From contig CAWHCN010000019.1 of the NCBI GenBank assembly GCA_963827935.1, forward strand, positions 781,865-845,864: DNA of 64,000 nt, given 5' to 3'. The stretch comes from DATFNV01 sp963827935. GTDB lineage: Bacteria; Planctomycetota; Planctomycetia; Gemmatales; Gemmataceae. The notes beneath the pieces are model-generated. The model was given only the letters and a program-made list of their open reading frames with translations. It had not been told where the DNA came from and did not search any database. The first letter of the stretch is position 1. Each line of letters starts with the position of its first letter. A program made the translations under genes and the position numbers. Shown one piece after another: positions 9,285 to 17,376 of the stretch.

Positions 9285-10924
9285 ATGACCACCCCCCGCA
9301 CCCCGCTCACCCAGCGTCCCGCCTGGAAGGCCCTGGCCGCTCATTATCGCCAGGTCGAGCCGCTGCACCTGCGGCAGCTCTTCGCCGACGATCCCAGACG
9401 TGGCGAACGCCTCACCCTCGACGCGGTGGGCATCGCCCTCGACTACTCCAAGAACCGCGTCACCGACGATACGATCCGGTTACTCCTGGGCCTGGCGGAG
9501 GAGTGTGGGCTGCGCGGGGCCATCGATGCCATGTTCCGGGGCGAGCGCATCAACATCACCGAGAAGCGGGCCGTCCTGCACGTTGCCCTCCGCACCCCCC
9601 GGGGCCAGTCGATCGTGCTGGACGGGGAGGACGTGGTGCCGGCAGTCAACGATGTGCTGGACCGCATGGCCGACTTCGCCGGCCGAATCCGTAAAGGGGA
9701 ATGGACGGGGCATACCGGCAAGCCGATCCGCAATGTCATCAACATCGGCATAGGCGGGTCCGACCTGGGGCCAGTGATGGCTTACGAGGCGCTGCGCCAC
9801 TACAGCCAGCGCGACCTGACCTTCCGCTTCGTCTCCAACGTGGACGGTACCGACCTGGCCGAGGCGGTCCGCGACCTGGATGCCGCCGAAACGCTCTTCA
9901 TCGTCTCCTCCAAGACCTTCACCACGCAGGAGACGATGACCAACGCGCACACGCGCCCGCGTCTGGGCGCTCGAAGAGCCTGCACCACCAGGCGGCCATC
10001 GCCCACCATTTCGTGGCCGTCTCGACCAATGCCGACGCCGTCAAGGCGTTCGGCATCGACCCGGCCAACATGTTCGGGTTCTGGGACTGGGTGGGCGGCC
10101 GCTACTCGATGGACTCCGCCATCGGCCTGTCCACCATGATCGCCGTTGGCCCGGAGCACTTCCGCGCCCTGCTCGCCGGCTTTCACGAGATGGACGAGCA
10201 CTTCCGCACGGCCCCGTTCGCGCGGAACCTGCCGGTGCTGATGGGGCTCCTGGGCCTCTGGTATGGGGACTTCTTCGGCGCCCAGACCGTGGCCGTGCTG
10301 CCCTACGAGCAGTACCTCAAACGCTTCCCCGCCTACTTGCAGCAACTGACGATGGAGAGCAACGGCAAGCACGTGACACTCGACGGCAGCACCGTGGACT
10401 ATCAGACGGGGGCCGTCTACTGGGGCGAGCCAGGGACCAACGGGCAGCACTCGTTCTATCAGCTGATCCACCAGGGCACGAAGCTGATCCCCTGCGACTT
10501 CATCGCCTTTGGGCAGACGCTCAACCCGCTGGGCCGGCATCACGATCTGCTGCTGGCCAACGTCTTCGCCCAGTCCGAGGCGCTGGCCTTCGGCAAGACG
10601 CCGGAGCAGGTCAAGGCCGAGGGGACGCCCGACTGGCTGGTGCCGCACCGCACCTTCGAGGGAAATCGGCCGTCCAATACGCTCCTGCTGGAGCGGCTGA
10701 CTCCAGCCGCCCTGGGAAAGCTGGTGGCGCTCTACGAGCACGTGGTCTTCACCCAGGGCGTGATCTGGACCCTCGACTCGTTCGACCAGTGGGGCGTGGA
10801 GCTGGGCAAGGTGCTGGCGCAGCGGATCGTGCCCGAGCTGGAGAGCTGTGAGGAACCCTCCCTGAGCCACGATAGCTCGACCAATGCACTGATCCGGCGC
10901 TACCGGCGGATGAAGGGGGCGTGA
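9285..10924 (+). CDS. pgi: Glucose-6-phosphate isomerase (two frame breaks)
   Basis: Interconverts glucose 6-phosphate and fructose 6-phosphate in glycolysis and gluconeogenesis. About 546 codons, the long class typical of E. coli Pgi. The signatures GGSDLGPVM, SKTFTTQETMTNA, FGFWDWVGGRYS, MESNGKHV and QLIHQGTKLIPCDFI are all present. The frame breaks twice within about 20 bases at 9955-9975. Dropping one C and one G there restores the expected NAHTARxWALES path into HHFVAVSTNA, so two one-base insertions in the sequence fit best. The ATG at 9285 has an aaggag site 8 bases upstream. An essential central enzyme is unlikely to be truly broken. Confidence 0.95.
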
Positions 10925-11143
10925 CCGTCGAATCGGCCTTGCCGACGATGGTATAATGTTCGTGCGGGGCCGAAACCGACAGAGAAGAGGTTTTACCCTG
11001 TTCGTCCGCGACCGACCCTGCCTGGCAGCGTCCCCCCCACCTGCCGGGTGGGGTCGTTTCGTTGGCGTGGCCCCTGCGTCGAGCGCAACGCTTGGCGGTT
11101 TGGCGGTAAAGAAATAAGTCCTGTCCCTGCTCTGGGTTTGCTA

Positions 11144-11194
11144 TACCGCCATCCTTCACCGCCAACGGCCGTTTGGCGGTGAAGGATGGCGGTA
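11144..11194. repeat. 22-bp-arm hairpin in the pgi-rpsB gap (L)
   Basis: Perfect arms taccgccatccttcaccgcc (11144 on) and complement (to 11194) around a 7-base loop. Part of the arm (tggcggtaaagaaat) recurs at 11101. The gap from 10925 to 11383 otherwise holds only the rpsB promoter candidate. The hairpin could end pgi transcription, but no T tract follows on the plus strand. Confidence 0.75.
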
Positions 11195-11246
11195 AAGAAA
11201 AGCCGAACGTCCACAGCCGGCGCCGCCGATCCTCAGCAAAAACCCT

Positions 11247-11274
11247 TTGACTTCCCGGTATCGAATGCTACGAT
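11247..11274 (+). promoter_or_regulatory. Candidate sigma70-type promoter of rpsB-tsf
   Basis: TTGACT at 11247-11252 and TACGAT at 11269-11274 are separated by 16 bases. This would start transcription near 11281 and leave a leader of about 100 bases before the GTG of rpsB. In other bacteria such a leader is where ribosomal protein S2 controls its own synthesis. The match is moderate and rests only on the consensus. Confidence 0.4.
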
Positions 11275-11383
11275 AACCCTTTTCCCCATCGCGCCCGGGT
11301 GGTGGGAAGAAGATCGTCGTTGTTGTGTTTCCATTTCACCCCTTTTTAGTTGACCAACCAGCCTGACGGCGGGAGGGAACTGC

Positions 11384-12250
11384 GTGGCCATTGTCCAGGT
11401 GAAGGACCTCATCGAGGCGGGCGTCCATTTCGGGCACCGCGCCAGCCGCTGGAACCCGAAGATGCGGCCGTATATCTACGGCAAGCGAAACCTGATCCAC
11501 ATTATCGACCTGCGCGAAACGGTACGCGGCCTGCTCCGGGCCTACCGCTACCTGGCGAAAGTAACCAGCAACGGCAGCCTGGTGGTCTTCGTCGGGACCA
11601 AGCGCCAGGCCAAGGAAACCATCGAGCGCGAGTCGGCCCGCTGCGGCATGCCGTTCGTCAGCGAACGCTGGCTGGGCGGCACGCTCACCAACTATCGCAC
11701 CATCCGCGACCGCCTCAAGCGCCTCCAGGAACTGGAAGCGATGTGGCTGCCCCAGGGCGAAAACCCGGCCAAGGTCAACCTGCCTCAGCACATGAAGGGC
11801 ATGGTCAACGAGGCCGGCAAGCTCGACCTCACCAAGGCCCCGGACACCGCCCCGATTCGCGGCTACAGCAAGAAGATGGTCGCCACCCTGAGCCGCGAGC
11901 TGAGCAAGATCCAGCGCAACCTCTCCGGCATCCGCGAGATGAACCGTCTGCCCGACGCCATGGTCGTGGTTGATCCGCACCGCGAGCACATCGCCGTCAA
12001 GGAGGCGCAGCGCATGGGCGTGAGCACGGTGGCGCTGATCGACACCGACAGCGACCCCGACACGGTCGATCTGCCGATCCCGGGGAACGACGACAGCATC
12101 CGCTCGATCGAGCTGATCCTGGGCAAGCTGAGCGACGCCGTGCTGGAAGGGAAGGCGGCGTTGCCGGCCGAGCAGCCGGCCCAGGCGCAACCTCAGCCCC
12201 GCCCCAGACCGCCCGCGAACCCCAAGCCCGCCGCGGCCGTCGTTCAGTAA
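11384..12250 (+). CDS. rpsB: 30S ribosomal protein S2
   Basis: An essential small-subunit protein at the head/platform junction. Conserved blocks are GVHFGHRASRWNPKM near the N-terminus, IHIIDLRET, FVGTKRQA, ERWLGGTLTNY and LPDAMVVVDP. The start is GTG at 11384 with gggagg just upstream. The protein is long (288 residues) because of an insert around residues 130-160 (NEAGKLDLTKAPDTAPIRGY) and a Pro/Ala/Gln-rich tail of about 30 residues. It is followed by tsf in the usual bacterial order, with a hairpin repeat in the 101-base spacer. Confidence 0.97.
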   Translation: MAIVQVKDLIEAGVHFGHRASRWNPKMRPYIYGKRNLIHIIDLRETVRGLLRAYRYLAKVTSNGSLVVFVGTKRQAKETIERESARCGMPFVSERWLGGTLTNYRTIRDRLKRLQELEAMWLPQGENPAKVNLPQHMKGMVNEAGKLDLTKAPDTAPIRGYSKKMVATLSRELSKIQRNLSGIREMNRLPDAMVVVDPHREHIAVKEAQRMGVSTVALIDTDSDPDTVDLPIPGNDDSIRSIELILGKLSDAVLEGKAALPAEQPAQAQPQPRPRPPANPKPAAAVVQ

Positions 12251-12263
12251 TGACGATTTTCGT

Positions 12264-12323
12264 TTAGCCGCGACGCGGAGCGGAGGCGCTGGTGGGCAGC
12301 GCTCCGCTCCGCGTCGCGGCTAA
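12264..12323. repeat. 60-bp hairpin in the rpsB-tsf spacer (family F')
   Basis: Arms ttagccgcgacgcggagcg and complement, 14 bases after the rpsB stop and 29 before the tsf ATG. One arm of the same family lies at 35647-35674. In a transcript of the whole operon this would form a very strong stem-loop between the two cistrons and could lower tsf relative to rpsB or protect the upstream message. Confidence 0.85.
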
Positions 12324-12351
12324 CCTGGATGGATACGAGGACATGCAGACC

Positions 12352-13194
12352 ATGAGCACCCCGATTACCGCGGCGCAGGTCAACGAGCTGCGCCAGCGTA
12401 CCAGCCGGCCGATGATGGAGTGCAAGAATGCGCTCGTCGAAGCCGGCGGCGACCTCAAGAAGGCCGAGGAGAACCTCCGCAAGAAGGGACACGTCGCCAA
12501 GGCCGACCGCAGCACCGGCGAGGGCCGCATTGCCGCCGCTATCGACCCGGCCAAGCAGGTTGGTGCCCTGGTCGAGGTCCTGTGCGAGAGCGCGCCGGTC
12601 GCCAAGAGCGAACTGTTCGTCGAATTGGCCAGCGACCTGGCCAAGCAGGTGGCCATCGAGGGCGAGACCACGCCAGAGCAACTGCTGGCGCAGAAGTTCA
12701 TCCGCGACCCGGCGAAGAGCGTACAGGAGCGCATCGCCGACGTGGTCAACGTCATCCGCGAGGCCATGAAGCCGGGCCGCATGATCCGACTGCACGGGCA
12801 GCTCGGCTCCTATGTCCATCACGACGGCAGCATCGGCGTGCTGCTCCAGGTCGAAGGGAATAACCCCGACCCGCAGCTCCTGCGCAACGTCTGCATGCAC
12901 ATTACGGCGACCAAGCCACTGGCGGCCCGGCGCGAGGAAGTGCCGGCGGACGTCGTCGAGAAGGAAAAGGAGATCGCCCGGGCCCAGATCGCCAACGATC
13001 CGAAGAACGCGGGCAAGCCGGCCAACATCCTCGACAAGATCGCCGAAGGGAAGCTGAAGACGTTCTTCGCCGAAAACGTCCTCATCGACCAGCCGTTCGT
13101 CAAGGACACCAGCAAGACCGTCGGCCAGCTATTGCAGGCGGCCGGCTTGAAGGTGGTGCGTTTTGTCCGCTACAAGGTTGGCGAAGTGCCGTAA
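12352..13194 (+). CDS. tsf: Elongation factor Ts
   Basis: A nucleotide exchange factor that regenerates EF-Tu-GTP. The N-terminal UBA-like domain (residues about 5-45, with LRQRTSRPMMECKNAL) is followed by the core domain containing LVEVLCES, FVELASDLAKQVA and ENVLIDQPFVKD. About 280 residues is the normal length for the family. Two ATG codons (12343 and 12352) are possible; the second is chosen because MSTPITAAQVNELRQRT aligns with the family start. It is downstream of rpsB and probably co-transcribed with it. Confidence 0.96.
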   Translation: MSTPITAAQVNELRQRTSRPMMECKNALVEAGGDLKKAEENLRKKGHVAKADRSTGEGRIAAAIDPAKQVGALVEVLCESAPVAKSELFVELASDLAKQVAIEGETTPEQLLAQKFIRDPAKSVQERIADVVNVIREAMKPGRMIRLHGQLGSYVHHDGSIGVLLQVEGNNPDPQLLRNVCMHITATKPLAARREEVPADVVEKEKEIARAQIANDPKNAGKPANILDKIAEGKLKTFFAENVLIDQPFVKDTSKTVGQLLQAAGLKVVRFVRYKVGEVP

Positions 13195-13209
13195 CACCCC
13201 GTCCGATTT

Positions 13210-13248
13210 ATCGTTTCGCGTTCGCTTTACCAGCGAGCGCGAAACGAT
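13210..13248. terminator. Hairpin after tsf, possible terminator
   Basis: Arms atcgtttcgcg and cgcgaaacgat around a 17-base loop that itself can pair (tcgct/agcga). It begins 16 bases after the tsf stop codon and ends 15 bases before the next ATG. No T tract follows, so termination is uncertain. Confidence 0.45.
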
Positions 13249-13262
13249 GAATTGCAACTCCC

Positions 13263-14105
13263 ATGGATCGTCTCAACAAACTCCTGGCCCACGCCGGCGT
13301 CGGCTCCCGCCGCCATGTCGAGGAGCTGATCGTCGCCGGCCGCGTCTCGATTGACGGCCAACCCGTCCGCGAGCTGGGCACCAAGGTCGATCCCGAAGCG
13401 CAGCAGGTCACCGTGGACGGCCAGCCGGTCAAGCTGGAGCGGTCGGTCTACTGGGTCGTCAACAAGCCGCGCGGCTACCTGTGTACCAACGAGGACCCCG
13501 CCGGTCGGCCCCGGGCCATCGACCTGGTCCCGCACGTCGAACAGCGTGTCTACACCGTCGGCCGGCTCGACGAGGACAGCGAAGGACTGTTGCTTTTGAC
13601 CAACGATGGCGACCTGGCTCATCGGCTGATGCACCCGCGTTTCGGCGTCGAGAAGACGTACCAGGTGCAGGTAGCCGGCCACCCGTCCCGCGACGATTTG
13701 CAGCAACTGCTGAAGGGCGTCTGGCTGAGCGACGGCCATGTTCGCGCCGAGCGCATGAAGGTCATGAAAAGCCAGGGCGACAGCACCTGGTTGCAGATCG
13801 TGCTGAGCGAGGGGAAGAACCGCGAAATTCGCCGCATGCTGGCCCGGCTCAACCACAAGGTGCTCCGCCTGCGCCGCACCGCTCTGGGCCCCGTGCAACT
13901 GGACAAGCTGCCGCGGGGCAAGGCGCGGAAGGTGAGTCTGGAAGAACTTAATGCGTTGCGGCGAATCGTGGCGGCCCCGGCGAGCCCGGAGCGTGAGCGA
14001 CGGGAGAAGCCAAAACCGCCCGTCGCTCACGCTCCGGGCTCAGCGCGGCGCCATGCGCCGCGTGTGCCGAAGCGCCGGCATCAACCGCGAGAAAGCGCCG
14101 AGTAA
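13263..14105 (+). CDS. RsuA/RluB-family 23S/16S rRNA pseudouridine synthase
   Basis: Isomerises a uridine of rRNA to pseudouridine. An S4 RNA-binding domain covers residues 1-60 (MDRLNKLLAHAGVGSRR). The catalytic domain follows, with NKPRGYLCT, the aspartate-containing GRLDEDSEGLLLLTNDG and EGKNREIRRML. RluB, RluE and RsuA types cannot be separated with certainty; the S4 domain excludes RluE. The last 35 residues after RRIVAAP are unusual: they include ERERREKPKPPVAHAPGS, which is encoded by a palindromic element (13982-14041), followed by a basic Arg/His-rich tail. Confidence 0.92.
   Translation: MDRLNKLLAHAGVGSRRHVEELIVAGRVSIDGQPVRELGTKVDPEAQQVTVDGQPVKLERSVYWVVNKPRGYLCTNEDPAGRPRAIDLVPHVEQRVYTVGRLDEDSEGLLLLTNDGDLAHRLMHPRFGVEKTYQVQVAGHPSRDDLQQLLKGVWLSDGHVRAERMKVMKSQGDSTWLQIVLSEGKNREIRRMLARLNHKVLRLRRTALGPVQLDKLPRGKARKVSLEELNALRRIVAAPASPERERREKPKPPVAHAPGSARRHAPRVPKRRHQPRESAE
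13982..14041. repeat. Family E palindrome in the 3' end of the pseudouridine synthase gene (E1)
   Basis: Arms gagcccggagcgtgagcgac (13982 on) and its complement (to 14041), 23 bases each, around a 14-base loop. The same family occurs at 49597-49620 (half) and 49854-49910 (complete). Here it is translated in frame and adds a Pro/Lys/Ala-rich stretch to the enzyme. Confidence 0.9.
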
Positions 14106-14205
14106 CAACCTCGTCCTCAGTCAGCTTTATCGTTGCTCAGCAAGGCTCGATGGAGTACCATTTGGCGAGAAGCTCATGCGTGAAACGATTTGGCGGAGTC
14201 CCATC

Positions 14206-15466
14206 ATGCGCCGCAAGTACGTTCTCCTCTCGATCGGGCTGGGGCTGCTTGTCGTGTCGGCGGCCATCCTGAACGAGCTCCGCGGCCGCTCCGAACCCAA
14301 TGAGAAGGCGGCGCCCCAGCAAGCATCGACCGACCCCAACGAGCGCTGGCATCAACTCGCCGGTGACGCCACGGTTTGGCGGCGTGCGGACATCACGGAC
14401 CCCCAGCAGCAGTACATTTTCGACCTGCTCGCGGAACGGCTGCACTCCACGAACGGCGAAATCACCAGGGATCAATTCCTGGGCATGACTGAACGGCGGG
14501 CGGCGGCCCGTTCGGAAGAAGCGCCGCCGGCGGTTCAAGTCGCCGCCGCCATTCCGAAGGGAGACGAAAGCGCCAATGCGAAGGCGGACAAGAGCCATAC
14601 TCCCGAGCCAAAGGCCGACGAGCAAGCCGCCGCCACGCAGAAAACGCCAGCCCCCCGGAGTCCGCCGCCCGGCAAGGACGACTTCTTCTCGCCTCGGGGG
14701 GCGGACGCCAAGTTCCGCAGCTTGGACGTGAAACACACGGGGCTGCTGACTTTCGACGAGAATGGACGATGTCCTGCGGACCGAGCGCGACCGCTGGGAC
14801 ACGAACGGGGACGGTTTCATCGATCTGCAAGAATACCGCGCCTACTACAGGGCCCGCACACGCCAGAACCGTGGGGGGGACATGAACATGCTGTTCGAGG
14901 CCCTCATGCGGCAGCAGAATGTTGTGGTGAGACGGACAGTACCGGTCGAGGACAAGCCGGCGCAACACACCTCGTCGGCCCTCAACGCCATCGATCAGTC
15001 GTCGGACCTGCCGGAACGGTTTCGGCAGTATGACACCGATCACGACGGGCAAATCGGACTGTACGAGTGGAAGGCGGCCGGCCTGCCCATTGCCGAGTTC
15101 GTGGCGAAAGACCTCAACGGCGACGGCTTCCTCACTCCGGACGAATTGCAGGCCGCGGCCGACGCCAAGGGGGAAGGGGAAGCCGACCCAGGCTCGCTGG
15201 CCACCTATCAGAACCAGGTCGGCAAGCGCTTCGTGTTCCGGGTCACCGGGTCGGCCAGCGGCGGCTTGTGGGGATCGGATGTTTACACAGGCGACTCGAC
15301 CCTGGCGGTGGCGGCCGTTCACGCTGGCGTGCTGAAAGTCGGCGAGACCGGGACCGTGAAGGTGCGCATCGTGGCCCCGCCGCCGGAGTTTCACGGCACA
15401 ACGGCGCATGGCGTCACAAGTCAGCCCTTTGGGGCGTTCCCGGGGGCTTACCGGATTCTGAGGTAG
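14206..15466 (+). CDS. EF-hand and LCCL-domain membrane-anchored protein (one frame break)
   Basis: Starts with a signal anchor (MRRKYVLLSIGLGLLVVSAA). A low-complexity Ala/Glu/Lys linker follows. At least three EF-hand calcium-binding loops come next (DTNGDGFIDLQEY, DTDHDGQIGLYEW and DLNGDGFLTPDEL), and an earlier degenerate one is likely at LDVKHTGLLTFDE. The C-terminal 80 residues (GLWGSDVYTGDSTLAVAAVHAG to the end) fit an LCCL domain, a secreted fold otherwise known mainly in eukaryotes and planctomycetes. The frame breaks at about 14761: one extra A in gagaatggac separates FDE from MDDVL. The ATG at 14206 has a ggag site; another ATG at 14176 is possible. The role is unknown; calcium-dependent envelope binding is an inference. 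Confidence 0.82.
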
Positions 15467-15500
15467 ATCGCATCGCCGCGCCAGGTGTTCTGCCAAACCT

Positions 15501-15830
15501 TCACGGCCCCCGGTTGACGCGGATGCACCAGCGCCCGGGTGCCCGGCCGGCGAGGGCGGCGGCGATCCGGCCGGCCAGAGCCACATGTTTCTTGGGGTCT
15601 TGTTTGGCGGACAGAATGCCGCTGTGGGGCTGGCCCTGATTGTGCAGGCGCTCGAAATGACGGCGGTTGTGCGTCAGCACCGCACGGCCGAGGGCATGGG
15701 CACGAGCCAAGACGTCCAGGTCGGGCGTGCCGCGTCGGCCGTCCTCCTGCGCCGTCAGTACGTCGTAGCCCACCCGGCGCAGTTCTTCAACGGCCGCAAA
15801 GGTGAAATCCTCGTCCGCGTAGAGCCGCAT
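15501..15830 (-). CDS. DUF5615 PIN-like putative toxin
   Basis: 109 residues. The N-terminus MRLYADEDF and the later VLTHNRRHFERLH are the hallmarks of the DUF5615 family, small PIN-fold-like proteins found next to DUF433 proteins and considered the toxin of a type II toxin-antitoxin pair. The acidic residues of DEDF and D in PDLDVLA could bind metal. It starts 6 bases after the DUF433 stop, so the two are co-transcribed. Toxicity is inferred from family context only. Confidence 0.8.
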   Translation of the reverse strand: MRLYADEDFTFAAVEELRRVGYDVLTAQEDGRRGTPDLDVLARAHALGRAVLTHNRRHFERLHNQGQPHSGILSAKQDPKKHVALAGRIAAALAGRAPGRWCIRVNRGP

Positions 15831-15836
15831 CCAGGG

Positions 15837-16100
15837 TCACTCCACAATTCCCTCGTCGCCCTCCTCGTTCTCCCGGATCGCACGCTCGATCTCTTCGGCG
15901 TGCGCCGCTGCATAGTGCCAGGCCGCTTCCAGGTCGGCCGCAGTCAACGAAGGATAGTCCCGGAGGAGGGCCGCATCGGACCCACCCAGGCGGCGATAGT
16001 TCACCAGCACCCAAACAGGGATGCGATGCCCCCGGATGCAGGCATCACCACCACAGACCCCGGGTGTCTTGGTGATGCGGTCTTCTCTCGTGGCAGGCAT
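15837..16100 (-). CDS. DUF433 protein, putative antitoxin
   Basis: 87 residues beginning MPATREDRITKTPGVCGGDACIRGHRIPVWVL. The GGDACIRGHRI segment (usually GxPCIRGTRI) followed by a helix-turn-helix-like YPSLTAADLEAAWHYA is the DUF433 signature. The proposed role is DNA-binding antitoxin or repressor of the pair with DUF5615. A clear aggag site precedes the ATG at 16100. The acidic tail EENEEGDEGIVE may contact the toxin. Confidence 0.82.
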   Translation of the reverse strand: MPATREDRITKTPGVCGGDACIRGHRIPVWVLVNYRRLGGSDAALLRDYPSLTAADLEAAWHYAAAHAEEIERAIRENEEGDEGIVE

Positions 16101-16263
16101 GGCTCACGCTCCTGATCACGTCGCGAAAAAAGGCGACACAATCGCTTGGCGCCTGTTCGTCCCTCTCGCAATCCTACCAGATGCGGTTATTCGCCAAGCA
16201 ACGCTACGACTCGGGAGGGTACTCCATCAGGTCAAGAAAATCGCCCGCCGGCGTTGCGCTCAC

Positions 16264-16665
16264 TCACACCAGCACTTCAACGGGGATGTCGGTAAACCGG
16301 CCCAGTGAGGCATCATTGGTCAGGAACCCGCCGCAGCCATGCTCGACAGCGCTCGCCAGGTGGAGGGAATCAAGCGCCTTGAAGCCGTGGAGCGCGCGGA
16401 TTCGCGCGGCGCGCTCCCAGACGGGGACAGTAACGGGCAAAACGAGGAGGCCCGAGCTGGCGAAGAACGCCGTGTAGTCAGCCAGTACGGCGGCGTCGCC
16501 CGATTGATACGGGCCGACCAGGCATTCCAGTCGAGCCGCGTCACTGACGGCCAGCTGGTCGCCGGCTGCCTGGAACGCCGTCAGCCGAGCGGTGACGCGC
16601 GGCAGCCACACTGGGTTTCGCTCGACCAGATAGATGACGATATTCGCATCCAGGCCGACGATCAT
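16264..16665 (-). CDS. PIN-domain ribonuclease, VapC-like
   Basis: 133 residues with the PIN fold. The acidic residues of the active site are recognisable: Asp in MIVGLDANIVIYLVE, Glu in SDAARLECLV, Asp in FKALDSLHLASA and Asp in FLTNDASLGRF. The ATG overlaps the upstream antitoxin-like stop by four bases (ATGA). By family it would be the toxin, cutting RNA, but the target is unknown. Confidence 0.85.
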   Translation of the reverse strand: MIVGLDANIVIYLVERNPVWLPRVTARLTAFQAAGDQLAVSDAARLECLVGPYQSGDAAVLADYTAFFASSGLLVLPVTVPVWERAARIRALHGFKALDSLHLASAVEHGCGGFLTNDASLGRFTDIPVEVLV

Positions 16666-17010
16666 TCCCCCTCCTGCGCCGCCCGGTTGGCCTGCTCGCG
16701 CAGCCGGCGGCTTTCTCCCTGAAGGCGGACGGCCTCGTCAATCTCCTGATCCATTCCCTCGCGCAAGGCGCGCCGCTCGGCCTCGATGTCTTCGGCGCTC
16801 CTCGGTACCTGCCCGCGTGCCGCCTGGCTGTCCCAGATGGCGCGGAGCGTGGCCCAGAAAGGGTTCTCCTGCGGCGTGGGCTCGGCGCCGCAGCACCACG
16901 CGCACCGGGCCGGGAGGGAGCTTCGGCCTCTCGTCCAGGACAAGTGTGCCATCGGGTTGTAGCATCCCACGGACTTCGACAGTATCAGGACCCATAGCGC
17001 ATTCGTTCAT
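16662..17010 (-). CDS. Antitoxin-like small protein upstream of PIN toxin (frame break)
   Basis: The frame beginning MNECAMGPDTVEVRGMLQPD ends its sense near VRVVLRR (about 16890). It resumes one base over as ENPFWATLRAIWDSQ and runs to the stop overlapping the PIN gene. One extra base accounts for the break (349 nt). The N-terminal half resembles small beta-strand antitoxin or DUF104-type proteins that specify a coefficient-like LxxDGxLVLDE sheet. The C-terminal half is highly charged (about 60 residues, Glu/Arg-rich helix). The position before a PIN gene makes it the presumed antitoxin. Confidence 0.65.
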
Positions 17011-17247
17011 CTTGGGGGCGCCGGCCCGCCCGTCTCGTTGTGCACCCCCTGCTTGCGTGCCAACTCCGCGATGGCAATGCTCAAGAAACACAGCCCGCCG
17101 GCGATCGCAAACCCTAACGCTCCAAGTCCGGTGCTGGGGAGATCCTTTCCCGCAATGCACAACCAGACGGCAATGACCCAAGCCAGCAGCCCAGCAAGGC
17201 TGAACCCTGCCTGCGTGGATGAGAGAATGCTGTTTGCCCCTGTCCAT
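17007..17247 (-). CDS. Small two-TM membrane protein upstream of the PIN operon (frame break near its start)
   Basis: Reading back from the TGA at 17009-17007, which overlaps the next ATG, gives ILSSTQAGFSLAGLLAWVIA, then VWLCIAGKDLPSTGLGALGF and AIAGGLCFLSIAIAELARKQ. These are two hydrophobic helices joined by a short polar loop, with a polar C-terminus. The likely start is the ATG at 17247 (MDRG), which is out of frame by one base within ggggcaaa, a plausible indel spot. The four-base overlap with the antitoxin-like gene makes this a three-gene operon. No family was recognised. Confidence 0.55.
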
Positions 17248-17376
17248 CGGTCCCCGTTGTCACTGAACTTACTGCCTCGGGCGCGCCGGTGCGCCCGACC
17301 ACACTCTCACTTCACCCGTCCGCGGTTCCCCTGTCAAGCAAATCCGCTCGATGCAGCCGGTTTCAGGCACCCCTGG

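Noticed and set aside
9285..10924. Programmed ribosomal frameshifting in pgi and other genes.
   Set aside because: No slippery heptamer with a downstream pseudoknot is apparent, two breaks lie within 20 bases, and many unrelated genes show the same kind of break; sequence error fits better.
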